Counted from the stretch's first letter, positions 17,906 to 27,013 are shown. The stretch is DNA of 64,000 bases from Myxococcus stipitatus DSM 14675 (GCF_000331735.1 NC_020126.1:1488001-1552000), one strand, 5' to 3'. Notes: generated by a model from the letters alone, not told the origin. Translations and numbers: made by a program.

Positions 17906-18750
17906 GGTGTGGCGGCGGCGCGCGCCATGGCGCCGACGACCAGGTGATGGAAGGGCCGGATGACGTTGAAGTACACCGGCCCCGCCCAGTTCCGGTAGTG
18001 CACCAGGGTGACGACGTGGAAGCGGCGAGGCCGCTCGGGCGCTGACTCCATCGTGACGGCGAGAATCGCATCCAGGTGCGAGTCCGCCGCCCCCGCCACC
18101 CAGGTGCGCTCCTCCTCCGCGTGGCGCACCGTGAAGAAGGACGCCTTGGCTCCGGGCGTCATGGGGACTGTCTCCGCGCGCAGCGGGGCCAGCCGAGGCA
18201 GCCGCTCCTGGCGCAGCCCGAGGAACCGGACGAAGACGGCGCGGACGACGAACAGCGCGGTGAGCCACACGGGCTGGTACGACATCAGTCCGGCGACGAA
18301 CTCGCGCAGGGACGCTTCGGATTCCACGGTCTTCACGTCGATGTGGTCGGCGCCTTCGACGAAGACGCGCGGTATGCCGAGTGGCGCCTGTTCCGGCGCC
18401 GGACGTCCCCGGTAGAGGGCGAGGGCTCCCAAGGGGAAGAAGACCCAGGCCCCTGTTTCGGGCATGGGCACCACGCAGAAGACGCCGAGCGCCACGAGTG
18501 CCCAGCCGAAGCCCGAGGGAAGGGGTCGGCCCGTTGCTCGCTCCGCCCAGCGCGCGAGGCCTCCCAGCAACATCAGCCCCCAGCCCACCACCAGGAACCA
18601 GAAGGCCGAGGCCCGGGGACTCATGTCGTCCACGGTGCCGAGGACACCGGCTCGGAGAATCTCCAGCAGCGGCTCCCGGTAGAGCATCAGACCCACGGCC
18701 TGGTGCAGTCCTCCGGTGAGCATCAACAGCGTCCCTGTCGTCGTGCGCAT
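17899..18750 (-). CDS. Fusion of a DUF6463-like membrane domain and a DUF2867-like domain
   Basis: This encodes 283 residues from the ATG at 18750. Residues 1-115 have about four hydrophobic helices (GTLLMLTGGLHQAVGLMLY, FWFLVVGWGLMLLGGLA, FGWALVALGVFCVVP), resembling DUF6463. Residues 125-283 resemble DUF2867: ADHIDVKTVESEASLREFVAGLM, FTVRHAEEERTWVAGAADSHLDAILAV, and VHYRNWAGPVYFNVIRPFHHLVV. Both families usually occur as separate short proteins. The function of each is unknown. It is divergent from a TetR regulator with operator-like repeats between, so it is probably that regulator's target. Confidence 0.75.
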   Translation of the reverse strand: MRTTTGTLLMLTGGLHQAVGLMLYREPLLEILRAGVLGTVDDMSPRASAFWFLVVGWGLMLLGGLARWAERATGRPLPSGFGWALVALGVFCVVPMPETGAWVFFPLGALALYRGRPAPEQAPLGIPRVFVEGADHIDVKTVESEASLREFVAGLMSYQPVWLTALFVVRAVFVRFLGLRQERLPRLAPLRAETVPMTPGAKASFFTVRHAEEERTWVAGAADSHLDAILAVTMESAPERPRRFHVVTLVHYRNWAGPVYFNVIRPFHHLVVGAMARAAATPQ

Positions 18751-18771
18751 GAGCGGCCCCTTCCGCGTCAG

Positions 18772-18803
18772 TACGGTACCGCATGTCCATACGGTAGCGT
18801 ATG
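18772..18803 (+). promoter_or_regulatory. Paired TetR operator-like repeats
   Basis: The 14-base pattern TACGGTAsCGyATG occurs at 18772-18785 and again at 18790-18803, 18 bases apart. The second copy sits in a near-perfect palindrome, CATACG-GTAG-CGTATG (18788-18803). Both lie between the DUF6463-DUF2867 gene and the TetR gene, where a shared operator is expected. Binding by the encoded TetR protein is inferred. Confidence 0.6.
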
Positions 18804-18867
18804 GAGCGGATGTAACGTGCCGCGCCGCTGGACGCCAGCAACCGGCTCCTCCAGACTTCGCGGGACG

Positions 18868-19494
18868 ATGAGCCGCGCTTCTTCCCGCCCCCGAAGCCCC
18901 GCAACCCTCCGTCCTTTCGAGGAGATACGTGACCGCCGTCGGGGGCCGGGGCTCACGGCCGAGGACTGGGCGGATGCCGCGCTGTGGAGCTTGGAGGAGG
19001 GGGTCGACGCGCTGTCGGTGGAGCGGTTGGCCCGCAAGCTCGGCGTGACGAAGGGGAGCTTCTACTGGCACTACGAGGGGCGGCCCGCCTTGCTTCAGGC
19101 CGCGCTGGCGCGCTGGGAGCATCTGGCCACGGAGGAGGTCATCGCCCGGCTGGAGGAGTTGCCGACGCCGCAGGAGCGACTGCAGCGGCTCCTCGCCGTG
19201 ACGTTCGACCCCGCGCCGGCGGGGAGGCTCGAAGTGGCCATCGCCGCGGCGGCCGCGAACCCGCTCATCCAGCCCGTGGTCGCGCGGGTGTCGCGGCGAC
19301 GCATCGACTACCTGGTGTCGCTGTACCGGGCGCTGGGGGTGTCAGCGAGGGAGGCCCGCGCGTGGGCACTCCAGGCGTACTCGACCTACGTGGGGCTGTT
19401 GCACCTGACCATCACCAGTCCGGAGACGCTGCGCTCCCCTCGCGAGCGCGCGGACTACGTGAAGCACCTTGCGAAGGTGTTGATGCCCGAGTGA
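18868..19494 (+). CDS. TetR-family transcriptional regulator
   Basis: This encodes 208 residues from the ATG at 18868; an in-frame GTG at 18817 would add 17 residues. The helix-turn-helix spans residues about 30-65 (WADAALWSLEEGVDALSVERLARKLGVTKGSFYWHYEGRP split over helices 1-3), a typical TetR DNA-binding head. The C-terminal ligand domain is Ala/Leu-rich and unremarkable. It probably represses itself and the divergent membrane fusion gene through the repeats at 18772-18803. Its inducer cannot be predicted. Confidence 0.88.
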   Translation: MSRASSRPRSPATLRPFEEIRDRRRGPGLTAEDWADAALWSLEEGVDALSVERLARKLGVTKGSFYWHYEGRPALLQAALARWEHLATEEVIARLEELPTPQERLQRLLAVTFDPAPAGRLEVAIAAAAANPLIQPVVARVSRRRIDYLVSLYRALGVSAREARAWALQAYSTYVGLLHLTITSPETLRSPRERADYVKHLAKVLMPE

Positions 19495-19569
19495 GGGCCC
19501 GCATCGGGCGCGGTCGTTGATGCCCGTGTGAGAGGCGCTGGGGCTCTGCTCCATCCATCAGTTGCGCAA

Positions 19570-19610
19570 GGAGGGCGCCCGTGTCCGGCACGTCGCCGGT
19601 GGCGCCCTCC
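19570..19610 (+). terminator. Hairpin between convergent genes
   Basis: GGAGGGCGCC at 19570-19579 pairs perfectly with GGCGCCCTCC at 19601-19610 around a 21-base loop that can fold further. It lies between the convergent TetR and PQQ-dehydrogenase genes and could stop transcription from both sides. There is no strong U-tract on either strand. Confidence 0.5.
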
Positions 19611-19656
19611 CTTGCTGCCCGCAGGAGGGCCTTGGCTCTCGTGAGGTGCTGTCGGC

Positions 19657-21873
19657 CTACTCTTGATGCGAGACCGTATCCAGCATGCCTTCGGCGGAGG
19701 GCGCCAGCGCGCTGCTGTACGAGGCCGTGAGGCTGGAGTTGGCGCCGGGCGTCAGGTAGCCGTGGGCCCTGGCGCCTCCGTCGGACCAGGAGGCCCAGTT
19801 CCACGTCGCGCCGCTGCTGACCTGTGGAGAAGGCGCGGTGACGTTGAGCGTGTAGCGCTCCCACGACTTGACGTTGACGGGCGTGACGAAGCTGGTGCCG
19901 TTGACCTCAATCGTCAGTCCCGGCGGCTCCGTATGGATGGTCACGTCGACGATGTGCGGCAGGAGGTAGCGCGACACCGTCGTGCTGCGCCCCTTCGAGT
20001 CCGTGGCCGTGAGCAGCACCTCCACGTAGTTGGTCATCACCGCGGGCAGGTCCTCGGGCTGGGGCGCGGTGAGCGGGATGTTGTTGCCCGTCGTGGGAGG
20101 CAGGAGCGGGTGGTTGTGCTCGTTGTGATGCAAGAGCGCGCGCCACGAGAGCGAGCTCGCGGGGAGCGTGCCGTCCTCCGCGTCCGTGGCGGTGCCCGTC
20201 AAGACCAGCGGCTGGCCCGCGTAGAAGCGCAGGCTCTCCAGCGGCCCCGTGATGACGGGCACGGGCGCCGTGTTCCCCGAGTCGATGCGTCGCGTGGCCG
20301 CCTGGACGGATGAGGTCCCTCGAGCATCGCGCACCGTGAGCGATGCGGTGAAGGTCCCCGCCGCCGTGTACACATGGCTCGTGGTGGGCGTGGTCGTCTC
20401 CACCGTCGCGCTGCCATCTCCGAACGTCCAGACGTACCGCAGCGCATCGCCATCCGGGTCGCTGCTTCCACTCGCATCGAACTGCACATTCAGCGGCGTG
20501 GCGCCCTCGGTGGGCGTCGCCGTGAAGGCCGCGACGGGCGGGCGATTCATCGCGCCCGTGAAGTTGATGCGCCGCACCTCTCCGCCTCCCGCGTACGTCG
20601 TGTAGTAGAGCGCCGTCCCATTGGCCGAGGGACCAAACCGCAGCATCACCGCGGAGCTGTTGCCCAGTCCCGTCGCGAACGCGCTCACGGACACCGTGCC
20701 TCCCGCTCCACGCGTCAGCTTGAACACCTTCCCGCAGACGTAGTCGCTGAAGAAGTACGCATTGTCATCGGAGGCCGCCCACGCTCCCGGAGGCGCGAAG
20801 GCTCCACCCGTGATGGAGTTGCAACCCTGGAACGGCGAGGGCGACGGGTTGGTCCCGTGCTTGTAATCGAAGATGGGATTCGTCATCCCCGCGGGCGGCG
20901 CTCCACAGTTGGTGGTGGAGTTGTTCGCGCAGTGCCCCTCGCGCGTATTCCATCCGTAGTCCGCGCCCTTGATGCCTTCGTCAATCTCCTCCCACACGCC
21001 CTGGCCCACGTCGTTGATGAAGAACGTGCTCGTGCCCGGCTGGAAGGCGAAGCGGAACGGATTGCGCAGCCCCGTCGCGTAGTTCTCCTGGCACGGCCCC
21101 GTGCCCGACGGCACGCCCGCGGGATTGCCACACCGACGGCTGCCGGCCGATGCGAACCACGGGTTGTCCGTGGGGATGGTGCCGTCCTTGCGGATGCGCA
21201 GCATCTTCCCCAGCATCACGTCCAACCTGCGCGCGGTGGTGTTCTGTCCCGCGCAGCGCGTGGGGTCGCCGAGCTGGCAGCCCCCGTCACCCACGCTGAT
21301 GTAGAGCAGCCCATCCGGGCCGAAGTGCAGGTCCCCGCCGTTGTGATTGCCCGCCGTCGAGGGGATGTTGTCCAGCAGCACCACCTCGCTGGCCGGGTTG
21401 ATGATGTTGTTGCTCGACAACAGGAACCGCGACACGCGATTCACCGCCACGTTGGTGATGTTCGTCGAGCACGTGTTGAACTTGTTGAACGTGTAATAGA
21501 GATAGACGTGCGTGTTGCTGATGAAGTTCGGGTCCACCGCCACGCCCAACAAGCCCCGCTCCGAGTTGGTGCAGAGCTTGGACGACAGGTTCAGCGCCGG
21601 CGTCGTCAGCAGCACCCCTCCGGAGTACACACGCACCTGTCCGCCTTGCGTGGTGATGAGCAGCCGCCCATCCGGCGTGAAGGCCAGCGCGGTGGGCTGG
21701 GCCACCGCCGTCACCTGCGTGTCCGAATACGACGGCGGCAACGTGGCGGCTGTCTGGATGGAGTCCGTTCCCTCCGGGCTCGCGGCCCCTTCTGTCGAAG
21801 GGTCCGGTGCACACGCCAGGGCCAGCAGGAACAACGGCAACAGCCGCGCGAAACGACAAGTCCAAGGTGTCAT
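19657..21873 (-). CDS. PQQ-dependent sugar dehydrogenase-like lipoprotein with a PKD domain
   Basis: This encodes 738 residues. The ATG at 21873 is preceded by GGAGAG and gives a lipoprotein signal (LLPLFLLALAC, Cys21). Residues about 50-410 match the glucose/sorbosone dehydrogenase beta-propeller: QPTALAFTPDGRLLITTQGGQVRV, RGLLGVAVDPNF, GNHNGGDLHFGPDGLLYISVGDGG, TGLRNPFRFAF, DVGQGVWEEID. A PKD domain follows (NVQFDASGSSDPDGD, WTFGDGS), then one or two beta-sandwich modules and a final repeat ending TPGANSSLTASYSS. Soluble-type enzymes oxidise sugars in the periplasm using PQQ and Ca; the real substrate is unknown. The C-terminal modules suggest surface or polysaccharide binding. Confidence 0.85.
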   Translation of the reverse strand: MTPWTCRFARLLPLFLLALACAPDPSTEGAASPEGTDSIQTAATLPPSYSDTQVTAVAQPTALAFTPDGRLLITTQGGQVRVYSGGVLLTTPALNLSSKLCTNSERGLLGVAVDPNFISNTHVYLYYTFNKFNTCSTNITNVAVNRVSRFLLSSNNIINPASEVVLLDNIPSTAGNHNGGDLHFGPDGLLYISVGDGGCQLGDPTRCAGQNTTARRLDVMLGKMLRIRKDGTIPTDNPWFASAGSRRCGNPAGVPSGTGPCQENYATGLRNPFRFAFQPGTSTFFINDVGQGVWEEIDEGIKGADYGWNTREGHCANNSTTNCGAPPAGMTNPIFDYKHGTNPSPSPFQGCNSITGGAFAPPGAWAASDDNAYFFSDYVCGKVFKLTRGAGGTVSVSAFATGLGNSSAVMLRFGPSANGTALYYTTYAGGGEVRRINFTGAMNRPPVAAFTATPTEGATPLNVQFDASGSSDPDGDALRYVWTFGDGSATVETTTPTTSHVYTAAGTFTASLTVRDARGTSSVQAATRRIDSGNTAPVPVITGPLESLRFYAGQPLVLTGTATDAEDGTLPASSLSWRALLHHNEHNHPLLPPTTGNNIPLTAPQPEDLPAVMTNYVEVLLTATDSKGRSTTVSRYLLPHIVDVTIHTEPPGLTIEVNGTSFVTPVNVKSWERYTLNVTAPSPQVSSGATWNWASWSDGGARAHGYLTPGANSSLTASYSSALAPSAEGMLDTVSHQE

Positions 21874-22009
21874 GGAGCTCTCCGGGGGGAGGGTCATGAA
21901 GCACCTTGGATTTGCTTGTTAATCTCGATTTGCGCGAGTCTGAATCAGGCGCCTGTCGACGGGTGGACAACAGGCACCCCGGCGGTTCGTCACGACTGTC
22001 CGCCAGTGC

Positions 22010-23104
22010 TCAGTGGTGGCGGTCGCCGCGGCCCCGCCCGCCTCGGCCGTGGCCGTGGTTCCCGACGGGCGTGGCGCCGTGGGTGCCGCCGGAGCGGTGG
22101 CCCGGGGCACGCCAGCGCTCATGCCGCTCCGAGGGACGGCTGCGCCAGCCACCGCCGTTGTCGCGATTGCGCCAGCCGCCGTTGTCGCGGTTGCGCCAGC
22201 GGTCATCGCGGTGGTTGCCGTACCCGGGCGAGGCGTCGTGGCGGCGGTAGTAGTCGTGGTACCTGGGCGAGCGCCAGACGCGGTCATGCCGGTAGTAGTG
22301 GCCGTGGGTCCGCCAGGGGCGGTGGTAGTAGTAGCGGACGGCCGGAGCGCGGTACCACGTGTGCGCGAAGTAGTTGGGATGGCCCCAGCCCACCGAGACG
22401 TGCGCGTGGCGGAAGACGGGGATGGTGATGTTCACCGAGCCGCGAGGCGCCCATCCCCCACCGACGAAGTGCCAGCTCAGCCCGCGCTGCACCCAGCGAG
22501 GCGAGACGTAGGCCAGGTCCGCGCGCGGCGGAGCGGCCCACGTACCATCCACCCAGTCCCACTCGCGGCCGGACCAGTACCAGTAGCCGGGCTCCCAGAC
22601 GAGGTTGGCGGAGGGCGCCGCGGGGCGCATCTCCTGACGGGGCGCGGGAGGCGCCTGCTGCGTGGAGAGCGCCTCGGCGGAGACGGCGATGGGAATCTCC
22701 ACCTCCGTCGTGCCCAGCCGGGCCCAGCCGCCGGAGACCCAGTACCAGGAGCCTCGGTCCTCCTCCCAGTAGCCGTTGACGAACTGGTAGCCCTCCATGG
22801 GGGCCAGCCACGTGCCCGCGTTGAAGCGCCACTCCCCGCCATCCCAGTACCAGTGGCCGGAGGCCCACACCGCGCCACCAAACGGGCGGCGGGTCGGCCG
22901 CTCGGTGGGCAGCGCGGGAGGCGGCTGAGGGGCCGACGGGGTCATCTCCTCGTCGGAGTCCTCCTCGTCGCCATACCGCTCGTTGGAGTCCCGGTCATCG
23001 TCGTCGGAGTACTCCGAGTCGTCCGCGGGCACCGGGGTTGTCTGCGCCTGGACCATCGGGGCGGACAGCAGGGCCACCATCCAGAGCCAGTTTCGAGGAC
23101 TCAT
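22010..23104 (-). CDS. YXWGXW-type secreted Trp/Tyr-rich repeat protein
   Basis: This encodes 364 residues. The start at 23104 has GGAGA upstream, and a signal peptide ends at VQAQ. An acidic segment follows (SEYSDDDDRDSNERYGDEEDSD split), then Pro-rich, then repeated aromatic motifs of the YXWGXW type (GHWYWDGGEWRFNAGTWLAP, YQFVNGYWEEDRGSWYWVSG, PGYWYWSGREWDWVDGTWA, WVQRGLSWHFVGGGWAPRG). The C-terminal 130 residues are His/Arg/Tyr/Gly-rich with a local duplication (RWRNRDNGGWRNRDNGG). The family has no known function. The charge swing from a very acidic N-terminus to a very basic C-terminus is notable and suggests binding to surface polymer or metal. Confidence 0.8.
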   Translation of the reverse strand: MSPRNWLWMVALLSAPMVQAQTTPVPADDSEYSDDDDRDSNERYGDEEDSDEEMTPSAPQPPPALPTERPTRRPFGGAVWASGHWYWDGGEWRFNAGTWLAPMEGYQFVNGYWEEDRGSWYWVSGGWARLGTTEVEIPIAVSAEALSTQQAPPAPRQEMRPAAPSANLVWEPGYWYWSGREWDWVDGTWAAPPRADLAYVSPRWVQRGLSWHFVGGGWAPRGSVNITIPVFRHAHVSVGWGHPNYFAHTWYRAPAVRYYYHRPWRTHGHYYRHDRVWRSPRYHDYYRRHDASPGYGNHRDDRWRNRDNGGWRNRDNGGGWRSRPSERHERWRAPGHRSGGTHGATPVGNHGHGRGGRGRGDRHH

Positions 23105-23170
23105 CACATCGTCTCCGTGCAGTGCAGCGCCCCCGACGAGGGGGCAGTCGGTAAACCCATGGACGCGAAA

Positions 23171-23199
23171 GGGGCCCCCGTATTCAACCCGGGAGCCCC
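23171..23199 (-). terminator. Intrinsic terminator after the TPR/DUF3857 gene
   Basis: On the minus strand GGGGCTCCCG pairs with CGGGGGCCCC (one G-U pair) around a 9-base loop, followed by TTTC. It lies about 40 bases past the stop at 23237 and ends transcription from the DUF3857 protein gene before the YXWGXW gene. Confidence 0.7.
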
Positions 23200-23236
23200 T
23201 TCGAGGATGCCTTGCCTGTCGCTCGATTCCGAGCGG

Positions 23237-26200
23237 CTACGGCTTCACCAGAAACATCTCCCGTGTCTGGATGAGGTCCACGTCGCCGGTGAAGCCGGAG
23301 AACTGCTCGTACTGGCGCGGGGTGATGCGCGCGCGCGGCACGCGCAGGGACTCGGTGATGACGAGGCTGCCCCCCTCCTGTTTCTCCGTGCGGGTGAACT
23401 GGCCGAAGCGGTTCTTCACGTCCAGCGCCGGCTGCGGGTCCGGCAGGCGCCAGCCCGCGGGCAGCGTCAGCGTCACGTGCGTGTCACTCGCCTCCGTGCT
23501 GCCGATGTACAGCGGCGTGCGGCGGGAGCTGATCTGCACGTAGCGCCGTCCCAGCTGCGCGGGGAAGGTGAGGGGCCCCAGGGCCATGCGGCCTTCGCCA
23601 TCCAGCCGGCCGAAGCGCGGCACGGTGAACTCGTAGCGCAGCACGAAGGGCGCGCCGACGGCCTCCTCGTGCTCCAGCTTCACGCTCGACAGCGCGGCCC
23701 CGCCGAAGTACCGGGCCACCGCGCCCTGGAGCGCCTGGTTGCGGCTCTCCGCGGAGAGCTGGTTGAAGGCCTCGGCGAGCTGCGCGGCCTCGAAGCCCAG
23801 GTAGGTCTCCTCGCCCTTGCCGCTGAGCTTTCCTTCCGCGTCCAGCGACAGCGTCAGCCGCACCTGCTTGCCGGGGGACTCCTTCTGCGCGGGCGTCTTC
23901 ACCTTCTCCAGCGGCAGGCCCGGCTCGGGCAGCAGGTACGCCTCGCGCTCGCCCATGGCGAACTCGGGCAGCTCACCGAAGGGGCCGTGGCGCGCCGACG
24001 TGTCCACCCACACCGGCTCGCCGCCCGGCACCTCCACGCGCAGCGCGGCGTAGGGCAGCAGGCTGTCGTTGGGGAACAGGTACTGCGTGGGGTCCACGTT
24101 GAAGGTGCGAATCGCCGCCACGCGGGAGGGGATGCCCAGCTCCTTCATGCCCGCCTTCATCACCGCCAGCCGGCTGCCCCGGTCCTGCGCCACGGTGGAC
24201 GCCGCGGACTGGCTCAGCCCGTTGTCGCGGCCGGAGAAGCGCTGCATCACCGCCGCGTGCAGCGCCTTCACCGCGTCCAGGCCCTCCTTGCCCTGCGTCG
24301 CCTTGCGCGTGAAGTCCACCACCTCCGAGGTCAGCAGCCAGCGGTCCTGGAAGACGTCGCCGTAGACGCGCGCCAGGCCGTCATTGCCCGTGGCGCCCGC
24401 GCCCACCATGACGAAGGGCAGGTACTCGTTGCCGGAGGGCGGCGCGTCCGGCTCCGGGATGAACGGCGGCACGCCGTGGGCCTCGTAGTGGAAGACCTCT
24501 TCGTCGCCACTCACCGTGGGCTCGGGCGCCTTCATCCCGTGCGCGTCCACCTTCATGCCCACGCCCTTGGGCGCCACCACCGTGTACGTGGTCCACGCGT
24601 TGGGCTGGTTGGCAATCTGGAAGTAGAACGCGGAGGCGGTGAAGCCCGGCTGCGCGGGCCCCCGAGGCGACTCCGCCAGCAGGTACTCCACCTCCACGCT
24701 GTCGCCCACCTGGACGCCGGGCAGGCTCACGGTGTCCTTGCCCTCGATGTTCTCGGGCTCCAGCACGCGCCCATCCGCCTTGAGCGTGCGCAGCGACAGC
24801 ACCTGCGCGCCGCGCGGCACGTTCACCTCGGCGATGTCCTGCACGCCCGACTGCTCCAGCGCCTTCTGGATGGTGTGGATGCGGTTGATGACGCTGCCAT
24901 CCGGGTACACCCGCACCGCCGCCGCATCCAACACGAACACCGCCGAGCCGCCCGACATGGGCTGCTCGTTGAAGCGGCGCATGGCCTCGCGCCCGTCGAT
25001 GGCGTGCTCCTGGAGCAGCTCCTTGCCCGTCTTCGCCCGCTCCACCGCGCGGCGCAGCGTCAGGTCCTCACCCTCCAGGGCCAGCGCCTTCTCCCGGAGC
25101 GCGAGCGCCTCCTTGCCCTGTCCCGCGTACTCGCGCACGTCCGCCATGCGCTTGAGCAGCTCCGCGTTGCGCGGCCACGTCACCGCCAGGCCCTGGAGCA
25201 CCGCCAGCGCGTCGTCGTGGCGGCGAAGCCCCACGTAGAGGTTGGCCAGCGACGTGCCCACGCTCACGCTGGTGGGGTCCTTGGCGAGCAGCTGCGCGTA
25301 CTCGCGAGCGGCCGCCTCCTGGTCCCCGCGCGTGCGCGCGTGGTCGGCCCGGCGCGCCTCGACGCCCGGGCAGTCGGTCTGCGCCTCCACCAGCGTGTTG
25401 GCCCGCTCCACCGCGTCGCGGCGGCGCGCCAGGTTGTACTGGAGCCCCAGCGCCTCACACAGCCGAGGCTGGATTTGCAGCGCCGCCTCCAAGGACTCCT
25501 CCGCCAGCGCGTCCACGTCCAGCGTCAGCGCCGCGCGGGCGCGCGCGAGGAACAGCGGGTAGCCCGGGGGCTGCACGGCCTCGCTCGCCGTCTTCAGCGT
25601 CTCCAGCGCGGAGGCGGGCTGGCCGTCGTCCATGAAGAGGTCCGCGCGCAGCAGCAGCGCGGCCACGTTGCCAGGGTCCTTGGGCAGCAGCGCCTCCAGG
25701 TCTCGCGTGGCCCGGCCGCGCGTCACCTTCGTCGGCACCGTGCGGTCCGCGGCCGCCAGGTCCGCGCGCAGCGAGAGGAGCGCGGGCGTCGAGGCCTCCA
25801 CCTCCGCCACCAGCCGCCGCGCGCCGTCACCGTCGCGCGCCAGTCCATCCCGCGCCGCCAGCACGACGGCGAGGAGCTCTCCGGCCTCCTGGGCCAGGGT
25901 GTCCTTCATGCTCCGCGTGGTGGAGTACATGCCGCTCGACTCCGTCAGCGTGGGCGCGCTGCCCCACGACGCGGGCGCCGCGCCCGTGGCGGCGGTGTAG
26001 CGCACGTTGGCGGGCCGTCCGTCCTCGCGCAGCAGCGAGAAGGACAGCACGCCCGTCGTCGCGCCCTTGAGCTGACGGACGATGATGCGGTGCTTGCCGG
26101 GGGCCAGCTCCACGGCCTGGTGGGTGACGGTGGAGGTGGCGCGCTCCCAGCCTCGGCGCGTCAGCACGGGCGTGCCGTCCACCACCACCTGGTGCGAGCC

Positions 26201-27013
26201 CGCGCTCACGGTGCGCGCCACGTAGGTGGCTCCCTCCGGCACCTCCGCGTCGAAGGCCATGAGGTAGATGTCGCCCTCGCCCGCCTCACCGGCCAGGTCC
26301 AGCCGCCCATCGGGCGCGAGCAGCTTGCGAGGCGTCAGGGGGCCGAAGGCGCCGCTGAAGGGCCCCGCCAGGGAGCCGTCCTGCTTCATGGGGGACGGCT
26401 CGTCCCACGACAGGACGTGGAAGGCGGAGAAGGGGCCCACGAGCGTCGCCTCGGGCACGCCGCCCATCGCGAGCAGGGCCGCGTCGCGGGCCCGGGTATC
26501 GCCGCGAGACACCGCGACGGAGAGCTGCGCGCCGCGCAGCAGGTACGCCGTCTCCGCGGTGGCGCCCGCCTGGAGCGCCTCGTTCGACGCCTTCAGGATG
26601 GCTTCATCGAGCGGCGGCGCGATGCCCGCCGAGTCCAGCGCGTAGCGCGCGGCGAGGAGCGCCAGCGGGTGCCGGGGCGCGCGCTTCACCACCTCCAGCG
26701 CGGCCGTCAGGGCCCGGTCCGGCCGGCCCGCGCGCCGCGCGAGCAGGTGCTGGCCCATGAGCGCGTACGGCTCCGCGGGGTCCTTCGCGATGGCCGCGTC
26801 GAAGCGCTGCTGCGCCAGCGTCGCGTCTCCGCCCATCAGGTACGCGTGGAACCCCGCGAAGGCCAGCGTGCGCGCCTCACTCGAGCCGGCTTGGACTTTC
26901 TCCGCGGCGGACTCCAGCACGCGCGGCGCGACGCTGGTGGTGGAGGTGTGAGAGCAGCCCGAGAGGCCGGCGACGAGTGCGAACGCGGTCAGGCCGCGGC
27001 GGAAGGTGCGCAT
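23237..27013 (-). CDS. Large lipoprotein with TPR repeats, DUF3857 and a degenerate transglutaminase-like domain
   Basis: This encodes 1258 residues with a lipoprotein signal (LVAGLSGCSH). TPR-like helical repeats cover about 35-110 and 440-640 (YALMGQHLLARRAGRPDRAL, NLYVGLRRHDDALAVLQGLA). Residues about 690-850 match DUF3857 (VRVYPDGSVINRIHTIQKA, LPGVQVGDSVEVEYLL). The next 150 residues match the transglutaminase-like domain that follows DUF3857, but the motif expected to hold the catalytic Cys reads DRGSRLAVMKAG with Ser947 in its place. This argues against normal cysteine chemistry. The C-terminal 200 residues form a beta-rich domain. Probably an envelope scaffold or peptide-binding protein. 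A membrane Ser/Thr kinase gene lies upstream on the same strand, 75 bases away. Confidence 0.8.
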   Translation of the reverse strand: MRTFRRGLTAFALVAGLSGCSHTSTTSVAPRVLESAAEKVQAGSSEARTLAFAGFHAYLMGGDATLAQQRFDAAIAKDPAEPYALMGQHLLARRAGRPDRALTAALEVVKRAPRHPLALLAARYALDSAGIAPPLDEAILKASNEALQAGATAETAYLLRGAQLSVAVSRGDTRARDAALLAMGGVPEATLVGPFSAFHVLSWDEPSPMKQDGSLAGPFSGAFGPLTPRKLLAPDGRLDLAGEAGEGDIYLMAFDAEVPEGATYVARTVSAGSHQVVVDGTPVLTRRGWERATSTVTHQAVELAPGKHRIIVRQLKGATTGVLSFSLLREDGRPANVRYTAATGAAPASWGSAPTLTESSGMYSTTRSMKDTLAQEAGELLAVVLAARDGLARDGDGARRLVAEVEASTPALLSLRADLAAADRTVPTKVTRGRATRDLEALLPKDPGNVAALLLRADLFMDDGQPASALETLKTASEAVQPPGYPLFLARARAALTLDVDALAEESLEAALQIQPRLCEALGLQYNLARRRDAVERANTLVEAQTDCPGVEARRADHARTRGDQEAAAREYAQLLAKDPTSVSVGTSLANLYVGLRRHDDALAVLQGLAVTWPRNAELLKRMADVREYAGQGKEALALREKALALEGEDLTLRRAVERAKTGKELLQEHAIDGREAMRRFNEQPMSGGSAVFVLDAAAVRVYPDGSVINRIHTIQKALEQSGVQDIAEVNVPRGAQVLSLRTLKADGRVLEPENIEGKDTVSLPGVQVGDSVEVEYLLAESPRGPAQPGFTASAFYFQIANQPNAWTTYTVVAPKGVGMKVDAHGMKAPEPTVSGDEEVFHYEAHGVPPFIPEPDAPPSGNEYLPFVMVGAGATGNDGLARVYGDVFQDRWLLTSEVVDFTRKATQGKEGLDAVKALHAAVMQRFSGRDNGLSQSAASTVAQDRGSRLAVMKAGMKELGIPSRVAAIRTFNVDPTQYLFPNDSLLPYAALRVEVPGGEPVWVDTSARHGPFGELPEFAMGEREAYLLPEPGLPLEKVKTPAQKESPGKQVRLTLSLDAEGKLSGKGEETYLGFEAAQLAEAFNQLSAESRNQALQGAVARYFGGAALSSVKLEHEEAVGAPFVLRYEFTVPRFGRLDGEGRMALGPLTFPAQLGRRYVQISSRRTPLYIGSTEASDTHVTLTLPAGWRLPDPQPALDVKNRFGQFTRTEKQEGGSLVITESLRVPRARITPRQYEQFSGFTGDVDLIQTREMFLVKP

